This document shows positions 36,774 through 44,555 of a DNA stretch of 64,000 nucleotides, piece after piece. Source of the stretch: Bacteroidales bacterium (GTDB lineage: Bacteria > Bacteroidota > Bacteroidia > Bacteroidales > CAIWKO01); assembly GCA_023228145.1 (NCBI GenBank), contig JALOBU010000012.1, positions 1 through 64,000 on the forward strand. The letters run 5' to 3'. The first letter of the stretch is position 1; each line of letters opens with the position of its first letter. Both the position numbers and the translations under genes were made by a program. Below the pieces are notes generated by a model. The model searched no databases. It saw only the letters and a program-made list of their open reading frames with translations, and was not told the origin of the DNA.

Positions 36774-38027
36774 TTATTTTCCCAATGATGCCAACGAAAT
36801 AACATTTATTCCGTCTGGACGACGATAGCTCATTCCTGTTCCGGTAATAATGTTTAATGATTTCGGTAAATCCATTTTGGCAGTATCTATATTTCCTGCA
36901 AATTTTTTAAGATTTTTGGCAGCTTCGTCAATATAGCCAACTCCGAGTTTTATTTCAAAAGCGGCATAATCGCCATTACGTTTCTGCACAATAGCGTCCA
37001 CTTCCAAGCCATATGAATCATTATAATGAAATACGTTTGCATCATTTGCATTAGCATACACATGTAACTCGTGCGTTACCAGTGACTCAAACAAAAAACC
37101 TGTATAATTCATATCTCTTACTAAGGATTCTTCATTTAATCCTAATGCTGCTATTGCCAAAGAGGTGTCACACAAATGTCTTTTGGGTGATTTACGTAAG
37201 GATGCCGATGAACGGATGTGCGGGTTGAAAGCAGGTTGTTCATATAAAATCATTAAGCGGGATAGTGCATCAAGATATTCTGTTATGGTATTTCGCGATA
37301 ATTCGTTTCTATCGGAAGTTTTCACATCCTGCTCTAATGTTTTATTATCTGCCAGTGTCGCTGTGTTCCTTGCCAAAGAACGTAGTAAACTTCGCACTTT
37401 TAAGGGATCGCGCTTAACTCCCGAAACCCTGCTCATATCCACTTCGCAAAGTAAATCAACATAGCCGCTGTTCATTATGATGGCATTTTTTGCGTTTTCA
37501 TTCAATAAAGCCGGCCACCCGCCTATCATCATTTTTTCTATTATGAAGTCAAGCGAAATCCCTGAATCATAAAATTCTGGGAAAGACCCTTGCAGTAAAT
37601 CCGAAATCTTTACTTTTCCGGTCGAATAACCTAATTCCTGCCAGGACATGGTTTCCATTTGCACAAAAGTAAAACGCCCGGCGCCGCTATGCAGTTTGAT
37701 GTTATCATTTGGATTAGTCGAACCCGTAAGAATAAATTGCCCTTTGGCTTTGCGATCATCCACTTCGTGCCTGACATAATTCCAAATTTCGGGTTGTTCC
37801 TGCCATTCATCAATCAACCTCGGGGTATCCCCGACCAATAAAAGTTTGGGGTTTGTTGCCATGATAACAGGAACCTGTTTGTCCCTGTCCATTTCTAAAA
37901 CGCTTTTTGCAAATTGATTGGCTGTCGCTGTTTTTCCACAGGATTTTGGTCCTTTTATAAGTACAGCACCCGAAGCAGACAATTTCTCCTTCAAATCTTC
38001 TTCAATTATTCTTTTTATGTAACTCAT
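36774..38027 (-). CDS. AAA ATPase with DUF4143 domain
   Basis: 417 residues on the minus strand. Walker A GPKSCGKT at 26-33, Walker B-like RLIDEWQEQP around 70-79 and sensor ILTGSTNPND. GGWPALLNEN and the middle winged-helix part follow, then the DUF4143 domain with GFLFESLVTHELHVYA, FHYNDSYGLEVDAIVQ (the D of ExxD) and YAAFEIKLG (ExK). The nuclease-like ExD...ExK residues look intact, unlike many relatives. It is a different subtype from the gene at 10132. It has its own promoter with three iterons and is flanked by hairpin repeats, so it is probably a recent insertion in the locus. Confidence 0.9.
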   Translation of the reverse strand: MSYIKRIIEEDLKEKLSASGAVLIKGPKSCGKTATANQFAKSVLEMDRDKQVPVIMATNPKLLLVGDTPRLIDEWQEQPEIWNYVRHEVDDRKAKGQFILTGSTNPNDNIKLHSGAGRFTFVQMETMSWQELGYSTGKVKISDLLQGSFPEFYDSGISLDFIIEKMMIGGWPALLNENAKNAIIMNSGYVDLLCEVDMSRVSGVKRDPLKVRSLLRSLARNTATLADNKTLEQDVKTSDRNELSRNTITEYLDALSRLMILYEQPAFNPHIRSSASLRKSPKRHLCDTSLAIAALGLNEESLVRDMNYTGFLFESLVTHELHVYANANDANVFHYNDSYGLEVDAIVQKRNGDYAAFEIKLGVGYIDEAAKNLKKFAGNIDTAKMDLPKSLNIITGTGMSYRRPDGINVISLASLGK

Positions 38028-38049
38028 AATTAGCTATATAATTACAATG

Positions 38050-38079
38050 CAAAGGTATAAATTATTTTCAATTGTGCAA
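38050..38079 (-). promoter_or_regulatory. Promoter for DUF4143 gene overlapping an iteron
   Basis: On the minus strand TACCTTTG (38050-38057) is preceded, at exactly 19 bp, by TTG (38077-38079). The TTG lies inside the first iteron copy. The leader to the ATG at 38027 is short, about 20 bases past the -7 box. Confidence 0.7.
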
Positions 38080-38132
38080 AAAATAGAATTTTTATTGTGC
38101 AAAAAATAGGATTTTTATTGTGCAAAAAATAG
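38071..38132 (+). repeat. Three 23-bp iterons upstream of DUF4143 gene
   Basis: ATTGTGCAAAAAATAG occurs at 38071, 38094 and 38117, with a 23-bp period. Copies 1 and 2 are full (the spacer AATTTTT or GATTTTT) and copy 3 is partial. On the gene's strand each reads CTATTTTTTGCACAAT. The first copy covers the -33 box. Confidence 0.85.
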
Positions 38133-38267
38133 ATAATTAACGATTTGGTTTATAAGTAAAAATTATATTGATGTAAAACAATATTTACAAAAATGCACAT
38201 AATTGTAAAAAATATTTTACAAAAATGGCGAAGGGGTCAGAACCAGGAAACTCAGCCAGCACTTGTT

Positions 38268-38290
38268 GTGCGAAGTTTGCAACTTCGCAC
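38268..38290. repeat. Perfect 10-bp stem hairpin
   Basis: GTGCGAAGTT, loop TGC, AACTTCGCAC: a perfect 10-bp stem with a three-base loop. The motif AACTTCGCACAA recurs at about 38710-38721, just past the right hairpin element. There is no T-tract, so it is not a usual terminator. Confidence 0.8.
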
Positions 38291-38445
38291 TTATACTTGC
38301 CAATAGTTCATTAATTAGAAATAAGTATCTAACTTAGTAGAGCAGTAAACAAGCCTTATTCCGAATTGGCGAAGTTTAACCATAGAAAAAAGGGAAATTT
38401 TGCATTTTGTTTTTTGTCAACCTGGTTCAGGGCAAGACACCCCAT

Positions 38446-38471
38446 CCCTTCCCCTACTGGTAGGGGAAGGG
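38446..38471. repeat. Perfect 11-bp stem hairpin, GC-rich
   Basis: CCCTTCCCCTA, loop CTGG, TAGGGGAAGGG: a perfect 11-bp stem with a four-base loop, REP-like. It has no T-tract. Confidence 0.85.
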
Positions 38472-38620
38472 CGAGGGCAACGCGCGATGGCGAAGGGGTC
38501 AGAACTAGGAAACTTTTGCCAGACTGGTTCCGCTGAAAATCAAAAGTAGCTACGGTGGCTTCGGGAGCTTTAGCCGCCTTATGTGGCCTCAGCCAGCACC
38601 CGTCACCTGCACAGGGATAC

Positions 38621-38707
38621 GATAAAAAATGAAACGAAATCTTGACGAAAGTGTCGGGGTGGCTGACACTATTGATGGCCGCGCAAAGTCACCCCGACAC
38701 CTTCCAA
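38621..38707 (+). repeat. Hairpin repeat element, right copy
   Basis: An 87-bp element with the same flanks as 36679-36764 (GATAAAAAATGAAAC... to CTTCCAA). Arms TGTCGGGGTGGCT (38652-38664) and AGTCACCCCGACA (38687-38699) pair over 13 positions with one G-T wobble. Loop 38665-38686 is inverted relative to the left copy, as if the loop had flipped by recombination between the arms. Confidence 0.8.
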
Positions 38708-38789
38708 TAAACTTCGCACAACGAGGGATCAATTATAATAATAAACAAATTTGTAATGTTTTTTTTAAATTTGTAAAAAATTCTTATCA

Positions 38790-39746
38790 ATGATAATAAA
38801 TAAAAAGATTTTTATTACCGGAGGAGCGGGTTTTATTGCTAATACAATTATTAAAAACCTGATTGGTAACAATCAAATTGTCGCCTTTGATAATTTTTAC
38901 AGAGATACATTATCACACAGTGAATATGCAAATCATAAAAACCTTTCAATTGTTAAGGGTGATGTACTCGACAAGGAAGTTCTCTTTAATTCTATGAAAG
39001 GCGCAGATATTGTTGTGCATGCAGCCGGAATTGCAGGTATTGATACCGTGATACTTGACCCGGTTCGAACCATGAGCGTAAATATGATAGGAACTGCAAA
39101 TGCCCTGGAGGCTGCACATTTAAACAAAGTTAAAGACCGTTTTGTTGATTTTTCCACCTCCGAAATCTTTGGAAGCATGGCCTATAAATCTACTGAAGGA
39201 AGCAATACCGTCGCGGGTTCTGCGGGAGAAGCCCGTTGGGTATATGCTGTCAGCAAACTAGCCGGAGAACATCTTGCTCATGCCTATTACAAACAATATG
39301 GATTGCCGGTAGTTACAATCAGGCCTTTCAATGTTTACGGCCCGGGACAGACCGGCGAAGGCGCCCTGCAAATATTTATTAAAAGAGCGTTAAAAAACGA
39401 AGACATATATATTAACGGCGATGGTTCACAGATACGCGCCTGGTGCTATGTTGATGATTTTGTCGATTGTATCATGCGATGTATTGAAGACCCCAAAGCT
39501 ATTGGGGAAAGTTTTAACATCGGGAATGCCAGGGCTGTAATAACTATTTTAGGTCTGGCTCAAGCGGTTTGCAGGGTATTAAAGTCAAAATCACGAATTT
39601 TATTCAGAGACCAGCTTTCAGCAGATATTGAACTTAGAATACCTTCCGTAGAAAAATCAGCAAAAGTGCTAGGCTTTAAGGCAAAAGTGGATCTGGATGA
39701 GGGCATTGAGAAAACGGCCGCATGGATCAAAAAAAATCTGATTTAA
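38790..39746 (+). CDS. NAD-dependent sugar epimerase/dehydratase (extended SDR)
   Basis: 318 residues. Rossmann [10 protein letters not shown] (11-20), DNFYRD, GDVLD and HAAGIAG. STSEIFG (catalytic Ser/Thr) and YAVSK (Tyr and Lys of the YxxxK dyad) follow. [10 protein letters not shown] and [16 protein letters not shown] are typical of UDP-sugar 4-epimerases and UDP-glucuronate decarboxylases. It acts on a nucleotide sugar in the cytosol, probably to give the 4-keto or 4-epi sugar used by the next gene's aminotransferase, with which it overlaps by one base (TAATG). Confidence 0.92.
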   Translation: MIINKKIFITGGAGFIANTIIKNLIGNNQIVAFDNFYRDTLSHSEYANHKNLSIVKGDVLDKEVLFNSMKGADIVVHAAGIAGIDTVILDPVRTMSVNMIGTANALEAAHLNKVKDRFVDFSTSEIFGSMAYKSTEGSNTVAGSAGEARWVYAVSKLAGEHLAHAYYKQYGLPVVTIRPFNVYGPGQTGEGALQIFIKRALKNEDIYINGDGSQIRAWCYVDDFVDCIMRCIEDPKAIGESFNIGNARAVITILGLAQAVCRVLKSKSRILFRDQLSADIELRIPSVEKSAKVLGFKAKVDLDEGIEKTAAWIKKNLI

Positions 39747-40861
39747 TGATAAAACTTGCTTCACCGGATATACGTGATGAGGATATAGAGCGGGTTGTGG
39801 AAGTATTGCAGAACGGGGACCTGGTGCAGGGGGCTTATGTTAAAAAACTTGAAGACCAGGTAACAGAATATACGGGAACGCCATATTGCAGTCTCGTATC
39901 TTCCGGCACAGCAGCTTTGCATCTAAGCCTGACTGCCTTAGGTATAGGACGCGGAGATGCTGTTATTGTTTCTGCATTCACGTTTCCGGCCACGGCCAAT
40001 GTTGTGGAGGTTACTGGCGCTGAAGTTGTCCTGTGCGATGTGGATTTACAAAGTTATGTGGTCAACCCCGGGACTCTCGAACAAACTATTGAGCAGAATA
40101 AAACAAAGAACCTCAAAGCAGTTATTATTGTCCATGAATTCGGTTATCCTGCCGAAATAAAAGAAATCTCCGGAATTTGCAAAAACCATGGTCTTTTTCT
40201 TATCGAGGATGCCGCCTGTGCTTTCGGCACAATTGCAGATGAGCATCATCCGGGATTTTATTCCGACATGGCGTGTTATTCCTTTCATCCGCGCAAAGCA
40301 ATTACCACGGGAGAAGGCGGCGCCGTGGTTTCAACAAATAATGGCCTGATAAAAAAAGTTAATTGTCTGAAAAATCACGGCATTGAATATACAGGCAAAA
40401 TAATGGATTTTATTGCTGCCGGTTTAAATTATAGAATGACTGATTTTCAGGCAGCATTGGCAATAGGGCAACTGAAAAGGTTTGATGATGAATTGGAAAA
40501 AAGAATCATACTGGCGGACCTGTATTCCTCGCTGCTAAAAGATCAAAATAAAATCAGCCTGCCCAAACATCATACGAATCATAGCTGGCAAAGCTTTATG
40601 ATTATACTTAACAAAGAAACAGACAGGATGGAATTGATTGGCAAACTTGCACAAAACGGCATACAGACAAACCTCGGCGCACAAGCAATCAATTGCCTTA
40701 GGTATTACAAAAACCAATACAATTTTAATGAAAACACGGCGCCAAATGCATCCTTACTTTTCACTAAGGGCTTGGTATTGCCATTATATGGTAAATTAAA
40801 TCAAAAGGATATCTGTTTTATCTCCGAAAAATTGTTGGGTATTATTAATAGTATTCTTTGA
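39746..40861 (+). CDS. DegT/DnrJ/EryC1/StrS sugar aminotransferase
   Basis: About 371 residues, PLP-dependent. Seen: [35 protein letters not shown] (PLP phosphate), IIVHEFGYPAEI, LIEDAACAFG (Asp and Ala/Gln of the PLP ring site) and YSFHPRKAITTGEGG with the PLP lysine. It converts a keto sugar nucleotide to an amino sugar. I chose the ATG at 39746, overlapping the SDR stop; an in-frame ATG at 39722 is possible. A second DegT gene (50992) and a decayed DegT tail (41193) are also in the window. Confidence 0.92.
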   Translation: MIKLASPDIRDEDIERVVEVLQNGDLVQGAYVKKLEDQVTEYTGTPYCSLVSSGTAALHLSLTALGIGRGDAVIVSAFTFPATANVVEVTGAEVVLCDVDLQSYVVNPGTLEQTIEQNKTKNLKAVIIVHEFGYPAEIKEISGICKNHGLFLIEDAACAFGTIADEHHPGFYSDMACYSFHPRKAITTGEGGAVVSTNNGLIKKVNCLKNHGIEYTGKIMDFIAAGLNYRMTDFQAALAIGQLKRFDDELEKRIILADLYSSLLKDQNKISLPKHHTNHSWQSFMIILNKETDRMELIGKLAQNGIQTNLGAQAINCLRYYKNQYNFNENTAPNASLLFTKGLVLPLYGKLNQKDICFISEKLLGIINSIL

Positions 40862-40889
40862 TAAAATTGTATAAAAAGAAATTGAAAAT

Positions 40890-41167
40890 ATGAATACGGG
40901 GATTAATAAAATTAAAGAACCTGACTTTATTTTTAATGAGTTTTTTACGGTAATCTTCAAGCGGTTAAGATTAAATGAAGAAATAAATGAGGGAGTAAAT
41001 GAGTTATATTTAACTATTATAAAAAATCCGGGATTAAGAGTTCCTGCTTTGTCTGAATAACTCAAAAACCTCAAAAAACCATAGAACGATGGGTTAAAGA
41101 ACTTAAAAAAATAAATAGAATTGAATTTAGAGGAAACAGTAAAACAGGAGGCTACTATGCAATATAA
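40890..41167 (+). pseudogene. AlbA_2/RecG-like regulator C-terminal remnant (frameshifted)
   Basis: The first frame, from an ATG at 40890, reads PDFIFNEFFTVIFKR and KNPGLRVPALSE and then stops. A second frame continues as KTIERWVKELKKINRIEF and then NSKTGGYYAI to a stop at 41167. This is the C-terminal winged-helix end of AlbA_2-type putative regulators (ERWVKEL ... IEFRG ... GGYY). The frame change and missing N-terminal domain show that it is dead. Confidence 0.75.
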
Positions 41168-41192
41168 CTTAGAATTAATATTATGTAAAACT

Positions 41193-41299
41193 TTTCCCAA
41201 TTCAATATATGTTTCTAAAGAAGGATTGGTTTTGCCATTATTAGGGAAATTAATATTGGGAATATTACTGATAATTTTGTTAACCTTACAATAAATAAT
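41193..41299 (+). pseudogene. DegT aminotransferase C-terminal remnant
   Basis: One frame reads FPNSIYVSKEGLVLPLLGKL, which matches the C-terminal end of DegT aminotransferases (the intact gene upstream ends ...FTKGLVLPLYGKLN...). A one-base shift then gives NIGNITDNFVNLTINN, like the family's last helix. So the 3' tip of a second DegT gene remains next to the acyltransferase gene. Confidence 0.7.
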
Positions 41300-41812
41300 A
41301 TGCACAGAACACATGGTGATGGAACTTTTAACCTAGACCAATTCAGGGAAATTGGGAAAAATGTTGTTTTCGAAAAAGGTGTTATGATTTTTCACCCCGA
41401 AAATATTATCTTGGGTGATAACATTTATATCGGGCATCAGGCAATATTAAAATCATATTATAAAGGACTTATGACTATTGGAAATGGAACATGGATCGGA
41501 CAACAATGTTTTTTTCATAGTGCGGGAAATATTACCATTGGAAAAAATGTCGGCATTGGTCCTTCTGTGAAAATCATAACTTCTTATCACTCAGAAGAAG
41601 GGAAGAAAAAACCCGTACTGCATAGTAAACTAATCTTTAAAGAAGTTATAATTGATGACGATGCTGACCTTGGAACCGGTTGTATTATTTTACCTGGGGT
41701 AAAAGTGGGGCAGGGAGCAATTGTCGGAGCAGGAGCCGTTGTAACCTCTGATGTAATGCCATATCATGTGGTTGCAGGTGTACCTGCAAAAACCCTATAT
41801 ATAAGAAAATAA
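41300..41812 (+). CDS. Hexapeptide-repeat sugar O-acetyltransferase (WbbJ-like)
   Basis: 170 residues of left-handed beta-helix: IGKNVVFEKGVMIF, IILGDNIYIGHQAILKS, ITIGKNVGIGPSVKIITSYHSEE (His near 111 as likely catalytic base), VIIDDDADLGTGCIILPGVKVGQGAIVGAGAVV and the cap AGVPAKTLYIRK. It uses acetyl-CoA. It starts right after the DegT remnant and ends one base before the next GT gene, so it is cotranscribed with that gene. Confidence 0.9.
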   Translation: MHRTHGDGTFNLDQFREIGKNVVFEKGVMIFHPENIILGDNIYIGHQAILKSYYKGLMTIGNGTWIGQQCFFHSAGNITIGKNVGIGPSVKIITSYHSEEGKKKPVLHSKLIFKEVIIDDDADLGTGCIILPGVKVGQGAIVGAGAVVTSDVMPYHVVAGVPAKTLYIRK

Positions 41813-41813
41813 T

Positions 41814-42992
41814 ATGAAAATCCTTTTAGTTTCCGCAATGTTTCCTCCAATACGAACAGGAACGTCGTTTTATTCACAAAATATTGCTCAAACTTTATAC
41901 AATCATGGACATCATATTGTTGTTGCCACTGTAAAAAACACTGATGTTTTTGAGGATAACTGTTCTTTTCCGGTAATCAGGCTGAAGGCATGGCATATCA
42001 ACTTAAAAAATTATTTCAAACATTTAAGGTTTAGCTCTGTATATATTTTTAATTATAAAAAGTTACTTCAAATTTCTATTGATAATGATATTGAAGCTGT
42101 ACTATTGGTCAATCACTATCTAGACATTGCTTTCCCTGCAATTTATGTAACCAGAAAACTGAAAATATCATTATATATTTCCGTTGGCACCCAAATGCAA
42201 TCACTAAATCCTATAAAAAACAAAATATTAAGAATTTTGGACAGGGTAATATGTGGAAGATTAATATTTCCTTTTTGCAAAAATATTATCTCTTGGGATA
42301 CTGAAATTGAACGCTATATTAAAGAAGTGCAAAGAAAAAGTATTTCTGATAAATCTGTTATTATACCATTTGGTGTTAACGGGGATATTTCGCAATTCAA
42401 CAATTATTTGCATAATTATTCCTTAACGGGGCAAATTATTGGTGTTGGTGCTATCATCAGCCAGCGTGATTATTTATTTCAGTTAAAGGTTTTTAAAGAA
42501 TTACTGAACGATTTTCCTTCTTTAAAGTTAAAAATCATCGGACACATATATATTCAGTCTCCCATAAAACTTGCAGAAGAGTTGAACATCAGAGATAAGG
42601 TTGAATTTCTTGGAGAAATGCCTCATGAAATAGTTATTGATGAAATGAAGAAATCAGCTATACACTGGATGATGCTTTCAGGCAGTTATGTCGGGTTAGG
42701 CACAGCCACTATAGAAGCTATGTTGCTCGGCATTCCTTCTGTTTCTAATGCTCCCGAGACTCTTTTAGGAACACGATTATTGCATGATTTAGAAAATTAT
42801 ATTTTCATTGACGGGAATAATGATGTTTTAGCAGCAAAGAATAAAATCTGTAACATACTTTTAAATCAGGATTTAAGAAACAAAATAGGACAAGGGGGAA
42901 GAAGATTTGTTCAGGAAAATATGAATTGGGATAAAGTTGCTCATAAAATGATTGAATTATTCAGCAAGACAACTTCCTCTGCATTACCATAA
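41814..42992 (+). CDS. GT4 family glycosyltransferase
   Basis: 392 residues. MKILLVSAMFPPIRTGTSFY (acceptor-domain start), LLVNHYLDIAFPAI, then IIGVGAIISQRDY, LKIIGHIYIQSPIKL and GEMPHEIVIDEMKKSAIHWMMLS. SYVGLGTATIEAMLLGIPSV is the donor E-x7-E motif, with the first Glu replaced (Gly in VGLG). The GT-B fold is clear; the donor site is a variant, so the retaining activity is likely but not certain. It follows the acyltransferase gene by one base. Confidence 0.88.
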   Translation: MKILLVSAMFPPIRTGTSFYSQNIAQTLYNHGHHIVVATVKNTDVFEDNCSFPVIRLKAWHINLKNYFKHLRFSSVYIFNYKKLLQISIDNDIEAVLLVNHYLDIAFPAIYVTRKLKISLYISVGTQMQSLNPIKNKILRILDRVICGRLIFPFCKNIISWDTEIERYIKEVQRKSISDKSVIIPFGVNGDISQFNNYLHNYSLTGQIIGVGAIISQRDYLFQLKVFKELLNDFPSLKLKIIGHIYIQSPIKLAEELNIRDKVEFLGEMPHEIVIDEMKKSAIHWMMLSGSYVGLGTATIEAMLLGIPSVSNAPETLLGTRLLHDLENYIFIDGNNDVLAAKNKICNILLNQDLRNKIGQGGRRFVQENMNWDKVAHKMIELFSKTTSSALP

Positions 42993-43036
42993 ATATTTAA
43001 AGATTAAAATATTCGGAATAAACAAATAAAACTTTA

Positions 43037-44398
43037 TTATTTGTATTTTTTTGTTTTGAATTTAACCCCCAAGTATGTATATGTGTTGATTATTGTCATA
43101 AAGAACGAGTACAATATAAAAATATCGAAAGTTACAATATACCTGCTGTTAGTTGAAACGTTCGAAAAAACCGCTAACAAGATATTAATAAAATAAAAAG
43201 AAACAGCCGTAATAATCAGAAACTTGTCTTTATCTAAACTTGCGTTTTTGAATAAAAGAAAGACACTAGTTAAAAAGGACAATAATACAATGATATAGAC
43301 CCCCACATTCCTCAGTAAATAAAAATACATTTTATTACCTAAATGAATAATGTATAGGTAATTTTTTTTGGAAACATCCGGTTTCTTTATATTCTCAACA
43401 TATCTATCTTTTATATCCTTCAGTATTGCTGTTCTTATTTCAGGTGTTATTTGATATGGTAACCAATGACTAGTACTTTTTTTATTATCTTCAAAAATAT
43501 TGAGCATGGTGATTAAAGCAGAATAGTAGAAACTTGCATTTTCTTCATAATAACAGCTTAAATAATATCTTACCAACTCATTTTTTGTCGAATGTGGCTT
43601 TATATAGGTTTCTCCAAACGACTTTTTATTTTCATCATTTAACAACGTATTCTTATTTGTAATAGTAGACAAAATTCTTTGTTTTTCTATAGGGAAAAAA
43701 TAATTTTTAAAATATAAATTCAGTGAAGATAATACCAACAAAACTGCAAGAAATCCCAAAGCTGTTTTTGCAATAAATTTTTTATTTCTGTATTGTTTAA
43801 AGATTAAAAACATAAATGGTATTATAAAATAAACATAGCCGTTAGACCTTATCAGCGCAAGAAATATGATAGAAATAAAAACTAAAAACAAGTACTTTTT
43901 TTTGTTTGAATAAACCAAATTAATCAAAAATGCCAGTAACAAAAAGGTAAAACTGACAAATAAAGACTCTGTGTGAAAAGAAAATTCAAACGAGAGTATT
44001 GAATTATCGAAGAAATATAACAGAAGTATAACTAATAAAAACAGAGACTTTTCATTGAAATATTTTGCTGCTGTACTATAAATATAAATGGAAGCGCCTA
44101 AAAACATCAAACTCTGGAAAACAATTACCAATACCCGAGAAACATTAAAAAAGGCGGTAAGTAAAAGCGGATAGCCCAACGGCACTTCTATTGCCATCTT
44201 TGAAATTTCTCCAATGCGATTATTTTTGATCAGGTATGCAATATAATAATAAACGTATGAATCGCTTGTCAGCCGGGGGGCGAAATAATTTATATAAAAG
44301 GGAAGCCTTGTGTATAAGAAAATCAGGATGATCAGCGACAGGCCGGTTATCAGCAAGAAGTTTTTATTTTGAAATTTCGTAACCAACCCCCGTAACAT
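43037..44398 (-). CDS. Polytopic membrane glycosyltransferase-like protein (GT39/PMT-like)
   Basis: About 453 residues with about ten transmembrane segments. After the first helix comes an extracytoplasmic loop with LTSDSYVYYYIAYLIKNN, similar to the D/E-containing loop 1 of PMT-type (GT39, GT83) transferases that use lipid-linked sugars. LGYPLLLTAFF and LALIRSNGYVYF follow. A long loop of about 100 residues (260-370) lies before the last helices. I chose the ATG at 44398 because a -7 box (TATCTTTG, 44424-44431) lies between it and the upstream ATG at 44437. The substrate is unknown. Confidence 0.75.
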   Translation of the reverse strand: MLRGLVTKFQNKNFLLITGLSLIILIFLYTRLPFYINYFAPRLTSDSYVYYYIAYLIKNNRIGEISKMAIEVPLGYPLLLTAFFNVSRVLVIVFQSLMFLGASIYIYSTAAKYFNEKSLFLLVILLLYFFDNSILSFEFSFHTESLFVSFTFLLLAFLINLVYSNKKKYLFLVFISIIFLALIRSNGYVYFIIPFMFLIFKQYRNKKFIAKTALGFLAVLLVLSSLNLYFKNYFFPIEKQRILSTITNKNTLLNDENKKSFGETYIKPHSTKNELVRYYLSCYYEENASFYYSALITMLNIFEDNKKSTSHWLPYQITPEIRTAILKDIKDRYVENIKKPDVSKKNYLYIIHLGNKMYFYLLRNVGVYIIVLLSFLTSVFLLFKNASLDKDKFLIITAVSFYFINILLAVFSNVSTNSRYIVTFDIFILYSFFMTIINTYTYLGVKFKTKKYK

Positions 44399-44423
44399 TT
44401 TTTTAAATGTTATATTTTCAGGA

Positions 44424-44431
44424 CAAAGATA
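44424..44431 (-). promoter_or_regulatory. -7 box TATCTTTG (minus strand)
   Basis: TATCTTTG on the minus strand lies 25 bases before the ATG at 44398 and after the ATG at 44437. If it is used, the shorter protein is made. The -33 region is weak. Confidence 0.45.
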
Positions 44432-44491
44432 AGCCATTAAATGTTTTAATCCAGGATTTACAATACAGTTTATTATTTATTAAAAAAACAT

Positions 44492-44499
44492 TACCTTTG
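44492..44499 (+). promoter_or_regulatory. -7 box TACCTTTG for giant cargo gene
   Basis: TACCTTTG lies 56 bases before the ATG at 44556, divergent from the box at 44424. No TTG is present at the ideal -33 distance. Confidence 0.5.
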
Positions 44500-44555
44500 T
44501 TATAATAAACAAAGATTCCGGCTTTAATTTTAAAAACCGTTTATTATATAAAAAC

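Larger units (their letters stand above)
38133..38620. other. Repeat-rich intergenic mosaic
   Basis: No gene is supported here. A 28-bp sequence beginning ATGGCGAAGGGGTCAGAAC occurs at 38225-38252 and again at 38487-38514 with one mismatch. CTCAGCCAGCAC occurs at about 38251 and 38588. Two strong hairpins are listed separately. The stretch is richer in G+C than neighbouring non-coding DNA, which suggests imported repetitive material. Confidence 0.7.

Noticed and set aside
38071..38132. CRISPR-like array
   Set aside because: Only three units of 16 bp with 7-bp spacers that are alike; no cas genes. Better read as iterons.
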